Assembly: GCA_958295665.1 (NCBI GenBank)
Contig: OY282560.1
Location: 94,742,930 to 94,806,929 of the forward strand
Origin: Tipula vernalis
Taxonomy: Eukaryota > Arthropoda > Insecta > Diptera > Tipulidae
DNA: 64,000 nt
Reading direction: 5' to 3'
The position numbers and the translations under genes are program-made. The notes beneath the pieces are model-generated. The model did no database searches. It was not told the origin of the DNA and was given only the letters and a program-made list of their open reading frames with translations. The number at the start of each line of letters is the position of its first letter. The stretch's first letter is position 1. Shown in pieces: positions 35,895 to 47,336 of the stretch.

Positions 35895-37139
35895 TTAAAC
35901 CATCGCCGACTTTCCCGGTTTAACATAGTGGCCAATAAATATTGGATCTATCATACCGGAACGCATGACTGCAAATAAAAATGGCCGATCAGCAATAAAA
36001 TTATGTATTAGTGGTTGAGAACGCGGTGCACTCCTGAAACCCATGTGCGCATGCGTAACTGAAGCCGCTTCGGTCCCATTCGTATTAATTCTAAAATTTG
36101 TCTCCTGCTGCAATAAATTCAGGTACACCGGTTGTGTTCCAGACAACATATTGTATTCCCTAAATTTAAACATATCTGGTGAAATTCGTTTACCATCAAG
36201 TTTCGTTTGAATATCAAAAATCGGAAATTGAATTAGGGCGTGATGCGTTGCAAAATTTTCATTAATCCGTATAATGGTTTGTGATCTGATTTGGGGCAAA
36301 ACGGATTTGATCGTTTGATTGGCGTCGGGTAAAATAAGCCAAAATGAAAATTTTGTTTTCATTTCGTACGGCAGCTCGAGCACTTGAAATCCATTTTCGG
36401 GAAGTATAGATATTTTGTAATAACCTTTGGTTACTATCGAATGAATCAAATGTTTTGTATGCTGGTTATCATGGAAAATTCGTTGCTTGACATCCGATTT
36501 TCTAAATGGTTTTCTCCAGTTAGCTTTGAAGTAGAGCGCATTAATTAAAATCATTGTTGTCTGAGGTAATATTGAAGTTGGATCTACAGGATGTTTAATC
36601 AATCCGTGAGTCACAATGCTGGCCCAATGGTTTATAGTATTTGCCGCATGCCTTGCATCCACAAAACTAATTTGTTCCACATTGGCACGGTACGATTTTA
36701 CAACATGATTGAAATGTGTTTGCAGATTGTATCCCGTTTTAAGATAGATTTTATTCACCGAATGAACACTTGAACTGTTTAGTACGGAGTGAATATATTT
36801 TGGTTGAATATTCAAATACGCAGAATCATCTGATGCTAGCGAATGTCGGAATAATAATTTTTTTATTGCATTTTTCGTTTTTCCCGTCGACGATTGGTAC
36901 AAAATTGAATATATCGTTCGCAATGAAATAGGTGAGAAGACAAAATTTTCATTTTTTGGTGCAAATTCCTAAAACAACACAACACAATAATATGATTTAG
37001 ATCCACAAAATATATTTATACATACCCGATATATTGAAAGTCCGGCGCTCACCGAATTTAATCGTTCATCCTTTAGTGAATATGATTCGGCCGCTTTAAG
37101 AGCCAAATAAAAATAGCACAATATCCACAGTAGTTTCAT
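35895..37139 (-). CDS. Serpin, two exons, predicted P1 Arg
   Basis: Exon 1 is 37139-37026 and exon 2 is 36968-35895, joined phase 0 at GTATGT/TAG, giving 395 residues. Exon 1 encodes a leader (MKLLWILCYFYLALKAAES), so secretion is likely. Exon 2 contains NFVFSPISLRTIY, LINALYFKANW (strand 3A), FSFWLILPD and the C-terminal DRPFLFAVM. The first intron is at the same place as in the tandem serpins, but the intron just after the hinge is absent. The hinge GTEAASVT is followed, counting from P15, by GFR-S, so P1 is predicted to be Arg. No stops. The minus-strand AATAAA at about 35838 is a likely polyadenylation signal. The loop is longer than in the tandem pair (APRSQPLIHN before FIADRPF), so P1 could be misplaced by a few residues. 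Confidence 0.94.
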
Positions 37140-37452
37140 GTTTACTGACTAGTGTTACTGGATTTCATTACCCGTTATACGGTTATTTAAATCCATTTTT
37201 ATCTAAATTCGTAGTATTACCGATAACACTCATACACATTTTAGTTAGATTTTTATTGTATTCATGACAAATTTTAATCAAATAATTTAACAAACATATA
37301 ACATTGCAGCTTCTAGAATTTATCTCGAACAATAATTTTCAAAATTCTCTTCTATAATTCTCGCATTGCGAAAAACTGATAGAGACACGAATAATGACCA
37401 CAACATAAAATTGCCCAAAATCGATTTTGAAAAGTAATGAATCCAATAACCA
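37140..37452. other. Serpin upstream region, nothing further seen
   Basis: AT-rich DNA between the serpin start and the repeat element. A promoter is expected here for the minus-strand serpin, but no TATA box or initiator stands out. Confidence 0.4.
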
Positions 37453-38990
37453 GTATCTTGATGAGTGTGAAGTTTATGCTAAAAAAAAAATTGAGGTGTG
37501 GCCAACAAACGACTTTCTTTTACGAACAGAGAATTTTGAGAAATTTTATTTTTTTCTTAATTTTTTTTTTAAATTTTTTTTTTTTTATTTGTTTTTAATT
37601 TTTGGAAACATTTTGTATTAAGTAGTTTTTTGTAAACCTTATACTTTTTAAGATATTTGCAAAACCAATTTTCTGGACCAAGGGAGTGGCCACTTCCAGT
37701 TAGCCGATTTGGAGTAAAATTCAATGGGACCTCCAAATTTATCAAAAAAGCTTAAATCTGAAGTTTCAGTTCGATTGATTAAAGCATATGGGCTGTAGAG
37801 AGGACACAGACAGACTGACAGACTGACAGACTGACAGACTGACAGACTGACAGACTGACAGACTGACAGACTGACAGACTGACAGACTGACAGACTGACA
37901 GACTGACAGACTGACAGACTGACAGACTGACAGACTTACAGACTGACAGACTGACAGACTGACAGACTGACAGACTGACAGACTGACAGAGTGACAGACT
38001 GACAGACTGACAGACTGACAGACTGACAGACTGACAGACTGACAGACTGACAGACTGACAGACTGACAGACTGACAGACTGACAGACTGACAGACTGACA
38101 GACTGACAGACTGACAGACTGACAGACTGACAGACTGACAGACTGACAGACTGACAGACTGACAGACTGACAGACTGACAGACTGACAGACTGACAGACT
38201 GACAGACTGACAGACTGACAGACTGACAGACTGACAGACTGACAGACTGGCAGACTGACAGACTGACAGACTGACAGACTGACAGACTGACAGACTGACA
38301 GACTGACAGACAGACAGACACCATTTCGAAACCCACTTTTTCGGACTCAGGGGACCTCAAAACAAATAAATCTCTAAAAATCTCAAAGTCCAAAATTTTC
38401 ATGATTACTATACTTTATTTAACTATAGTATAAGAAAGTAAAAATAACAAAAAATTACACTGTTAAATTAGCTATTTTCCAATTGGAATTTAAATTATAT
38501 GAAAATTTAAATTTTTTGTAATTTTGGATTTTTCGTACCACCAAACAGATTCTTTTCATCAGAAAACAGGTTCTTTTCATCCTTTTCAGATAGCTGGACC
38601 ATCTGTTTATATCGTTAACCAAAAGCATCCAACTGTGTTGAACATTACTATATTTCAGATAATTTAAAAGTTGACTGAATTTTGATGGTTTAAATAATTA
38701 TTTAGCGCCGATCCTGGAAATGTCACGAAGGCCCCGCACATCTTAGAATAGCTAAGCCATATAGCGGTCACTGTCACAAAGCCGATCCAATTATGATGAA
38801 CTATACTATATTTCACAGTTTTTGACATTTTTAATAATATTCCATTATTTTAAAAGTTTTATATCGCCGACCGCAGAGATGTCCACAAGGTCTTGCCCAT
38901 ATTTTCGGATAACTTGGCCATTTGCTAGTCTAGGTGGTCAACCTTACACAATTGTGATGAATTAGACAGAATCTAAGATATCAACAATGA
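37453..38990. mobile_element. Dispersed repeat carrying octamer and 161-bp-type units
   Basis: The left end (ATGAGTGTGAAGTTTATGCT, then an A run) matches in reverse complement the sequence at 48658-48682. The right part (38452-38990) matches, reversed, the array at 47337-48645. I read both as copies of one repeat family. This copy keeps about 1 kb between the two parts, including the octamer array at 37806-38320, which the other copy lacks. It carries three diverged 161-bp units. No transposase was found and no terminal inverted repeats are evident. Confidence 0.65.
37806..38320. repeat. Octamer tandem array, CAGACTGA
   Basis: About 64 near-perfect copies of an 8-base unit (ACAGACTG in rotation), with a few substitutions (37937 T, 37991 G, 38250 G). 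The minus-strand frame translated as Ser-Leu-Ser-Val-Cys-Gln repeats is an artefact of the 8-base unit (24 bases being a multiple of three). It is embedded in a dispersed repeat. Confidence 0.97.
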
Positions 38991-39201
38991 GCAAGTTAAG
39001 TTCATGGCCGACGCACCCATACTCGTTAATATAGGGCTAGCTTTTGTTAACCATTTTTCGGGACGGTTGATTGTTCTTTCCATTGTCAGTAATAAGTACA
39101 GGTTAAGTTAGGTTAGGTTGGAGTGGCTGCTTACGCACACTTAGACCGGTGACGGTCCATTGTGACACCACAGGATGTATCCTCTTTTACCCCTATTGGA
39201 A

Positions 39202-40026
39202 TTATTTCGAGCTACTTATGTAGCGTAAGACGTCCCGCACTTTAATGTTTTCGAGATCCGAGAGGCAGTCCATCCTGAACTTACCTAAATGTTTGTGCCT
39301 TCTGAGAGCCAATGCTGGACACGCGCAAAGGAAGTGGACCAACGTCTCTTCCTCCTCTTCGTCCAAGAAGCTTCTGCAGAAGTCATTAGCCTCCAGACCC
39401 AGCCTTCTTGCATGTTCTCCAAAAAGGCAGTGTCCCGTTACGACCGTTCTTAATTCACGCCTGCGTAAGGATATTAATGATCTAGTGCGCCCCAAGTCCA
39501 GCTTTGGCCAAACTTGTCTTGCAACTCTACAGGTGAGGGTGTTAGACTACCTTTCCCACGCTGAGGATAGCGCCTGCTTCCCAAGTGCTTGAATCAGCGC
39601 TGTGATAGGCCTCCCCAGACTTGCCCTTTCCGGTTGCAGCTGGAGAGTCGTACCATGCCTAGCAAGTTCATCTGCCCTGCAGTTCCCCATGACGCCCGAG
39701 GGATCTGGGACCCAGACTACCTGGATATTGAAATGCTCACCCATCTCATTTAGAGATGAGTGACAACTCAACGCCACCCGTAACGCCAAAGAAACCGATT
39801 CTAACGACCGGATCGCCGCTTGACTGTCCACATAGATTGTGATATCGTCTGAGGATAACACATTATGCTTCAACCACGTCATGACCTCCTCAATCGCTAC
39901 GACTTCAGCTTGGTACACGCTGCAGTAATCCGGGAGACGAATAGAAATGTTTACATTTAATTTGTCACAGAATACTTCAGCTCCTACTTTGCCGTCTAGC
40001 TTGGAGCCATCTGTGAAGAATTGCAA
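39202..40026 (-). pseudogene. RNase H domain and tail of the LOA-like element
   Basis: 40026-39547 encodes FFTDGSKLDGKVGAEVF (first catalytic Asp), VYQAEVVAIEEVMTWL (catalytic Glu), ITIYVDSQAAIRSLES (third acid) and NCRADELARHGTT. This is a complete RNase H fold, one of the best-preserved parts of the element. A stop then leads to 39495-39202, with LGLEANDFCRSFLDEEEEE and LVHFLCACPALALRRHKHLG, an H-x3-C-x-C-type tail. The fragment at 13950-14670 shows the same order. Confidence 0.85.
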
Positions 40027-40149
40027 CGCTTCGGTTTCCGATAACGGTCTAACCCTCCAGGATTCCCTTGAAGGGAAGGAGGTCCGAAATCGCTTCTCGA
40101 AGCGTAGAGTAGGTTTAATGTAGTCAAGATTCGTCAGCTCATCCTTAAA

Positions 40150-41745
40150 CTATCTGACAATAGTAGAGTGTCCTATACTAAGACATCTCCACTGAGAGAC
40201 GGCTGCAAGTCGTACAGCCGTATTTGCCGCCATCTGTTTGCCAAAAATGTCGACCGGAAGAAGGTGCAACATAACCTCTAAGGCACTTGTCGGTGTCGAC
40301 CTCAATGCCCCGCGAACAAGCATAGAGGCCGTTCTTTGCACCCTATAAATCCTACTTTTGTAAGTTACCTTATCCAGAGCTGGCCACCAAACACCCACCC
40401 CTTACATGAGTACAGGTCTCACTAGAGCGGTGTAGAGCCAGTGTATTAGCTCGGCTTCAGACCCCATCTATGACCAATGGCGTTCCTACAGGAGTACTAA
40501 GCAATAGTAGCTTTGTTTATTCTCTCCAACATGTTGGGCTTCCAACTAAGCTTACTGTCCAAGATAATGCCCACATATCTAGCTCTATCAGTAAAAGCAA
40601 GTCTCGTGCCATTTAAGGTAGGAGGGACAACTTCCGGGATTTTGTATTTCTTAGTAAAGAGTACCAGCTCTGTCTTAGACGGGTTAATACCAAGTCCACA
40701 TTTGCCAGCCCATTTCGTAACGATGGTAAGCGCATTCTGCATTACGTCTACAATCGTGCCCAGGAGTTTCTCGGTAACAGCTAAAGCTACGTCATCTGCG
40801 TACGCGATAACTTCAATACCCTCTCTCTCCAATTCAAGTAGTAACCCTTTTACCACTATGTTCCAGAGAAGAGGGGACCGAACCCTCCCTGCGGAGTTCC
40901 CCTAGTTATTCGCCTTTTGATGGTGGAGTCCCCCAACTTCGAGCTAACAATCCTGCTTCCCAGCATATAATTGATTAACCCTATCAGAGAAACGTCCACC
41001 TCCAAAAATGACAATACCTCCTTGATTGCCTCCGCTTTCACATTATTAAAGGCGCCTTCTATATCCAGGAAGCCACCAAAGAGAATTCCTTCGAATTAAT
41101 CGATTTCTCAATCGTAGACACCAAGGCATGCAGAGCAGTGTCCACAGATCTACCCTTTGTGTACGCATGCTGAGACGATGCCAACTTCCTGGCACTTATT
41201 TTATCTCTGATGTATACATCCAGCAGCAAGGATGATAGAGTTATTGGTCTTAGGTCCTTAGGATAGACATGTGAGCTTTTCCCCGCTTTCGGTATGAACA
41301 CCACATTGACCTCCGTCCAGTACTTAGGAATATAGCCCAGCTTCAAACACCCTTTGAATATAGCTTCCAGGTAGGGAAGAATAATTATTGAGTTGTTTTG
41401 AAGTTCCGCTGGTATAATTTGATCCGGACCAGCCGATTTAAATGGTTTAAAACCCCTCAGTGGCCATAGGATCCGTTTTCTGGTTACGATATCCTCTGTG
41501 GTTACTGACAGTGATTCCTGATGATTGCTACGCACCAACAGGTCTTCAAAGCTCCCTGGGAAGTGTGTCTCGAAGAGAAGCTCCAGAGATTCTCCACTAG
41601 AAGCTATCCAAGGTTCGTCTGGTTTTATCAAAAAACTGGGACTAGATGTACTTTTGGAAAGAATCTTCCTAAGGCCGGAGGTTTCGGATACCTCTTCCAT
41701 ATTATCACAGAAGATTCTCCAAGACCTCCTTTGTGCCTTTCTTAA
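40150..41745 (-). pseudogene. Reverse transcriptase of the LOA-like element
   Basis: Three frames cover the domain. 41700-41059 has YWTEVNVVFIPKAGKSSH, LRPITLSSLLLDVY and QHAYTKGRSVDTALHALV. 41041-40856 has RITRGTPQGGFGPLFSG. 40856-40497 has EVIAYADDVALAVTEKLLG with the intact catalytic YADD, and ARYVGIILDSKLSWKPNM. 40398-40150 (MGVWWPALDKVTYKSRIYRV) is the thumb and connection. GFGPL replaces the usual GGVLSP turn. Stops or frameshifts near 41050, 40856 and 40450 break the protein. Confidence 0.86.
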
Positions 41746-41790
41746 TTCTTTCTTATAAATTCCGAGTTTCTCCTTATAGGAGTCCCAATC

Positions 41791-42600
41791 CTAAGCCTCC
41801 CTTGTATTTTTGGCTCTATTAAAGGCTATCCTACAAGCCTTACGATAGGTTCCCAGTTCCCTGGACCACCATACCGATTTTTGCCTACCCCTAGGCTTAG
41901 CCAGTGGGCAGGCAGCGCGAAAGGATCGGTTGCATGCGCTAGTAACACTAGCCACCATGTCCTCCAGCTCCCCAACGGTCGTCGGGGACTCCATAGCCCT
42001 CGTCGGTAACATTTCCTCCAATAATTCTCCATATTTGCTCCAGTTGGTCCTTCTAGGGTTCCTGAAGGCTTCCCGGGTAGCAGGGTGAATATCGAGGCTA
42101 TAGGTTAAATATCGATGATCAGAAAAGGAGTGTTCCTTATCCACCCTCCAATTTTTAACCATATGAAGAATATTATTTGAGGCAAGGGTCACGTCTAGAA
42201 CCTCCTGCCTGATACTAGTAATAAATGTGGGTTCCCGCCCAATATTATACACTGAAAGGTTAGTACTCATCAAATAATCAAAAAGCGACTCACCTCTTTC
42301 ATTAATGTCTGTGCTTCCCCAGATAGTGTGATGCGCATTAGCATCAACTCCCAGTACCACACCTACCTTTGATTGTTCCGCTTTACGGATCAGCTCCTCC
42401 AGGTTATCCGGAGGAACCTCCTTCTCCCGGTCCATGTAGGCTGAAACTAGCCAGAATCTACAAGTGCCTACTTCCAGGCTAACTGCAGTAGTGTCACCAT
42501 TGCTGTATTGAGAGAAAAGGAAAAGATTAATATTATTTTTCCCAAGAATACAAGATCTGATCCTCCCAGATACTAATATACTTCTCGTGTTAATCGAAAC
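41791..42600 (-). pseudogene. Endonuclease domain of the LOA-like element
   Basis: The main frame (42435-41791) reads GVVLGVDANAHHTIWGSTD, then NIGREPTFITSIRQEVLDVT, then WRVDKEHSFSDHRYLTYSL. These are the D-x-N-x-H, T-F and SDH motifs of apurinic-type endonucleases. Upstream (42600-42436), shifted translation gives RSILVSGRIRSCILG and VSLEVGTCRFWLVSAYMD, matching the earlier part of the domain. The linker QKSVWWSRELGTYRKACRIA ends the frame. The extreme N-terminus is missing. Confidence 0.85.
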
Positions 42601-42689
42601 ACAATTAAAATGGTCTAACCACCGGTAGCATATTAGATATTACATGAATTAATTAATATTCAACAAAAAATTAATAAAAGTAATAATAA

Positions 42690-43225
42690 ATTATGTCATG
42701 AACCTCTTTTGCCACAATTTCCATATCGGCAAGTCTGCTAAATTTTCTTTTGCGTTATTCTCCAGTTGCAGGAATATCCGATCATATTCAATCTAAAATG
42801 CTGAAAACTTTTTAGGATCCTTTTCTATCTTTTCTGTAAACGTTGTATATTCCAGGTCCTGAAACTCAGGTAGAGAAAGATCTAAGGCTTTAACATCGGG
42901 TTCTATGTTTTAAGTGCCTTTTATATGAATGATACTAAAGTGGTAAGGTTGTAATTTTAAACTCCACTACGCTAGACGTCCGCTAAGATCATCCGGGCTC
43001 ATAGGTCATTTGTCACTGGCTTGATACGTAAAAATTGAGAATTTGCCATTTTCCATATATGGCCGAAATTTATTAACGCGTATTGCTGCAGCAACACATC
43101 CTATCACCTAAACTATTGAAGTACTGAGCACTATTTAACTTTTGCCAAAGGAAAGAAATAGGACCCTTATTCTCATCATCATCTTTTTGATACAATACGC
43201 TACCAATAATTTCGATTGAAGTTCA
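42690..43225 (-). pseudogene. Ty3/gypsy RNase H fragment
   Basis: With stops, the minus strand reads IRVNKFRPYMENGKFSIF, then PDDLSGRLA and WSLKLQPYHFSII. This is the gypsy RNase H segment (KFR-Y, TDH-like, DLSGRLARW). An upstream shifted piece, GSVLYQKDDDENKGPI, matches the IGaVL-Q segment. The rest to 42690 is uncertain. It lies between two LOA-like copies. Confidence 0.65.
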
Positions 43226-43229
43226 ATAG

Positions 43230-44550
43230 TCACCAAGTCGGCTGAATAGTGCTTCTAAGTGAGCTTTTATTTGTCGTTCTAGGCCTAAGGTCTTTGGGAT
43301 GGCAATGAAAGCTTTTTCCCGACTTAGGTACAAATATTACGCTTTCCTCAGTCCATTTGCTAGAAATGTACCAAAGTTCCAGGCTGACTCTGAAGATGAC
43401 TTCCAGTCAGAGTAGAACAAAGTCAATGGCTTGTTGACTATCCTCAGGAATAATGCCATCAGGTGCAGCTGACTTGTGTGGCTTAAAGCTGTTAATTGAT
43501 CACACTAACTTAATCCTGCTTATTATTCGACTTTCAACGCCTGAACCCAGAAAAGCATTCGGCACTTCAGGCAACAGTACGGAGCACTGTGAAGCACTAG
43601 TTTTGGTTCAAGTACTATCCGGTCGCTGGAGATGAGTCGGGATGATAGAACTTGAAGGCAGTACTTAGGTTAGCTTCGCAGCTTCCGAGGACTTCTACCA
43701 CAGTAGAACTTCCAGGCACATATTTTAGCACTTCTTATTTCATACTTGTATGTTCTGAGGACTTCCTTATAGCAGTCCCAATCCGCCGCAGTTCTTGTTT
43801 TTTTGGCTTTTCTAAAGAGCCTTTTCCATTTTTGACGAAAGCTTTAAAGTTGTTCCGACCACCAAGGTGGCCGTTGTTTACCCAAACCCTACTCAGAGGA
43901 GATGCTCCCAAGATAGATAAATGAAAAGCATCAGATTACATCACTCAGACTAACCTGCTTCATCCTTTTTGTAGGCTTTTAGTAACCGAAGCTTATCACA
44001 CCCTTTGTCTTTGAAAGAGCCTCTATCGACTCATCATTTATAATATTTATAGCTGACCAGTAATCAGCCTTCGGCCCTCCAGGTTCGCTATCTTTCAATT
44101 GGAGGTTGGAAGATCGTAATTGCGAATTCGAAGCATCTCCAAAATATCACTTGGATCGCTTGGTTTAGCAGGATCCAAGCCCGCGGTGTACGCCTGCTCT
44201 GGATATCGTCCCTTGCTACAACCTCTAATTTGATTCCTGGCAAAACCTCACCCGGGCTTCCTACCGCTTTCCTATAGAGATAGAGCGACCTTTGGTCGAA
44301 ACAAGCTGTAAATTTTTCATGATTTTTTAAAGCCACCTCTACCTTCCCTCAGTTGATGGGCACAATACTCCCATCCTCTTGCACCCGTCCTGCAACCTTG
44401 ACCTCTTTACATCTTTAGGATTCCTCCTGAGATCTTTGTCTTTTAGACTGAGTCGCCTAAGAGACAGTATGCAAAAACCAATCGTACCAATCGCTGCATG
44501 ATCCAAATGGCTGTTATCGTTTGTTGTATATGTAGCCCAATTTTGCGTCA
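43230..44550 (-). pseudogene. Second LOA-like copy: ORF1 tail plus RT pieces
   Basis: On the minus strand, 44551-44030 contains ILEMLRIRNYDLPTSNWKIA, resembling the end of the first protein of LOA-type elements (the DUF4780-like domain), in several frames. Then 43960-43630 has LFRKAKKTRTAADWDCYKEV, matching the EN-RT linker of the copy at 41.7 kb. 43500-43230 has KWTEESVIFVPKSGK, matching YWTEVNVVFIPKAGK. The endonuclease is missing between them, so the copy is internally deleted. ORF1 identity is tentative. Confidence 0.65.
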
Positions 44551-44551
44551 A

Positions 44552-44848
44552 ATGTTTTCTATCAAAACCAGTAACTAAAAACCAATATTAAGGTCTCAAA
44601 GAATTTTAAAATTTGTAATTTAATCAGCGCGTTGTGCAAATTGAGATGATATTAAATTCTACAACACCAGTTATGGGGAGGCCGAACTTCCTCTAACCCA
44701 ATATGTATAATTTGAATACAACACTGTACCAACATATTTTTTTCTTATTTAAATTTAGACAATCAAATGTCAACGTAGATAACCTAATTACATGATAAAA
44801 CCTTGTAAACTATATTTCAGACAGTAAAAAAGCGTCTTTCTCATTGTA
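44552..44848. other. Serpin upstream region
   Basis: AT-rich DNA before the plus-strand serpin start. No TATA box is obvious. No gene or repeat seen. Confidence 0.4.
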
Positions 44849-46175
44849 ATGACGTTTAAATCGGTCGTACTAGTGTTTGCAATATTTACAATTTTAATTT
44901 TCACCCATGCCACCACGATTGCGAATACATCTAAACAATATTCAATTTCGGATGAAGTGTCCAACACAATATACTTTGCACTTAAGTCATATCAAGTGTG
45001 TACACTGCACATGTTAGTGTTGTAAATTAGAAGTCGTTTTTAATAAAAATTTTAACTTTCAGACCCTCTTCGATGCAAACCTAAATTTTGTCTTCTCACC
45101 ATTTTCAATGCGTGTCGCTTACAATACACTGTTTCAAGTTGCGTTTGGTCGTGCTGAATTCAAAATCAAACCAATTTTATTTGAAAACTCAACCATTTCT
45201 ATTAAGGATAGTGTACTGATTGGGCAACGTGAACATTTTCGTACTATCACAGATGGCCCAAATATGAAAGTGGCAAATAAATTGTATTATGAAAATTCCG
45301 AAGGATTGCAACTATCCGGTGAAGTTATAGCTGCGTTTAATTATTTTCAGTCAGAATACGAACAAGTTGATTTTACGGAACAAAAAGTTACAAAGGCCGT
45401 CATAAACAAATGGGTGGAGAATCGTACGTTGGGCAACATAAAAGATTTTGTCGATTCTAATATTGTTACACCGGCTACAAATTTATTATTCGTAAATACT
45501 GTATTCTTTAAAGCAAGATGGTTAAATATGTTCGAGTGGAATGATCAAGTTCCATACGAGTTTAACTCCATAGATGGAACAACAAAAATCATTAATTTTA
45601 TTGCGGTTCAGTCGAGACATAAATTCGCATTTTTAAATCAATTTAAAGTCGATGTTTTGGAATTACCCTACGAACGGAATAGTGGTTTAGTATTTTGGAT
45701 CCTTTTGCCACATACAGACTCGAGCATTCCACAATTAAAATCATTGTTGGATAGATCATTATTCAGCATAATTAAAAGTAGCTTAGTTCGGCGCTATAGG
45801 AGCATAAAATTCCCATTGTTTGAAATTCAAACGGAACTCGACGGTACAATGATTGCACCTGAAGTATTTGCATATCCAAATTTTCAGGTGTTCAATAACC
45901 TAATTTCGGCAGTTCACAAAATACAACAAAAGGTGAAAATTGTTGTGGATTTAGATGGGACTGAAGCAATAGCAGATACAGGTATGTAACTTATAAATTT
46001 TACAGTTCAATTATCGGTAATTTTATTTTATTTTATAGCTTTGTCGGCCACTTCTATCTCGGCATTGGTTGGGCCAAAACCAAAAGAATTTATAGCCAAT
46101 CGTCCATTTATATATACCGTTCTACACAGGCTTACTTTACAACCAATTTTCATTGGTCATTTTTCCATCGCATAA
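44849..46175 (+). CDS. Serpin, three exons, predicted P1 Ile, altered hinge
   Basis: Exons 44849-44995, 45063-45981 and 46039-46175 give 400 residues. Introns fall at the same two places as in the tandem pair, and exon 2 is again 919 bases. The first donor is GTGTGT, weaker than in the paralogues; the second is GTATGT. Exon 1 encodes a leader (SVVLVFAIFTILIFTHA), so secretion is likely. The core has NFVFSPFSMRVAY, LLFVNTVFFKARW, DVLELPY, LVFWILLPH and the C-terminal ANRPFIYTV. The hinge is GTEAIADTA: P12 Ala is kept, but P11 is Ile and P9 is Asp where small residues are usual. Counting from P15 puts SI-S at P1-P1'. Poor hinge residues may slow loop insertion, so a substrate-like or non-inhibitory role is possible. 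No stops. Confidence 0.93.
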
Positions 46176-47336
46176 TTCATTCAACGCATAATGCATCAAC
46201 CAAGTTTTCGTCCTGCTTTTATCGAACTTGAAACCCAATGTTTTCAGAGAATAGAAAACGGGATGGAATTGTACGTTTACGTCACATCTTTGAAAAAGAA
46301 TTGTTCCTAAACCTATGTTGCATCAGCATGTAGTTTGGTTTCAGCGATCATTGAATATAATTTTAGAACTAACTTATAAGATAACTTTATTTTGGAACTT
46401 TCAAATGCCCCTAGCTCTGCTTTTCCGAACTTAATTTTGTTTTCCTTTCGAAATATATCTGTTACCGGTTTAGCAAGCACCGCATAGATGTGTATAAATT
46501 ATCTGCAGTAGCTGGTTGGTCCTGAAAATCTATGAAGTGTTTTTTCCATTTATGGGACTGAGAACTTCTTTATAGCTTAAATTTTTCTCTCACCCGGGTC
46601 TAAGTCATTTTTAGCTGCTACCACGAATACCATCTTGAGTTTACACATTTCCTCTTTCAAATCATTGTCTGGTACAATTAGAACATCAGCTCAGGTATCA
46701 AATTAGTAGAAAAATAGGAAAACTTCCAGGAGAATTGAAGGTCAATCTTCGAGAGCCAAACGATCAATCAACTGGATTAAATCAGCCTGAAAATGGATTG
46801 CTGATTCATTAGAAGCAGACTGGGATGAAATTTTCAATACAAGTTAAATACAGCCTTTACACATAAAATGCACCAGGTTCTCAAGCAGCACATTGAAATC
46901 CAATTACTTCTACATAGATGAAACCACAGACGAGACGAACTATTTCAACAAGTGATGTTTACTCGTCTTCAATTAATCAAAGAGGAAGCAAAAGGGATAG
47001 GAAGGGTAGCACAGCTAGCCAAAGGATGAAAACTCAATTCTAACCTGCTGGATAAAGAGGAGAACAGCCCTTGCTATAACTCTACCATAAGCGAATAGGG
47101 TAGAAGCCACCGAATATGTAAACCGGTCATGCTAATAAACAACAGAACAAACCATTAACATTTTTCCGTTTCATAACATTAACGGAGATAAAGAGCACCG
47201 CTAAGTGAAGTCTGTTATAGTTGCGGGAATACACTTTTACGTTCCTTCTCTTTTATTTTATTTCCAGAAAAAAACTCGATACCGTTTAATGAATTTATAA
47301 TTAAAAATTTTAATTTATATTTACAATAAATTTTTA
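46176..47336. other. Intergenic, no recognised feature
   Basis: No convincing frame or repeat was found downstream of the serpin. Short AT-rich sequence leads into the 161-bp array. Confidence 0.5.

Larger units (their letters stand above)
39100..42600 (-). mobile_element. LOA-like non-LTR retrotransposon, 5'-truncated and broken
   Basis: The minus strand carries, in order, endonuclease, RT, RNase H and a short Cys/His tail, over about 3.5 kb. The style of the endonuclease (GVDANAHHTIWGSTDINERG) together with RNase H is typical of the LOA group within the Jockey superfamily. The 3' end is a AACCTAACCTAACTTAACC stretch (about 39100-39118 on the minus strand). At least five frame breaks separate the domains. 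GC content is distinctly higher than in flanking DNA, consistent with a more recent arrival. Scraps of related elements lie at 13950-14670 and 43230-44550. Confidence 0.85.

Noticed and set aside
37779..38402. 207-codon minus-strand frame of Ser-Leu-Ser-Val-Cys-Gln repeats
   Set aside because: It is the octamer array translated; 24 bases give an 8-residue period by arithmetic alone.
39109..39120. TTAGG-type telomere repeat (GTTAGGTTAGGTT)
   Set aside because: Only two units, at the 3' end of a LOA-like element, where such sequence belongs to the element's own tail.
44088..44551. Two host genes of 70-82 codons
   Set aside because: Their frames overlap a broken LOA-like ORF1 tail that changes frame repeatedly, so they are better explained as element remnants.
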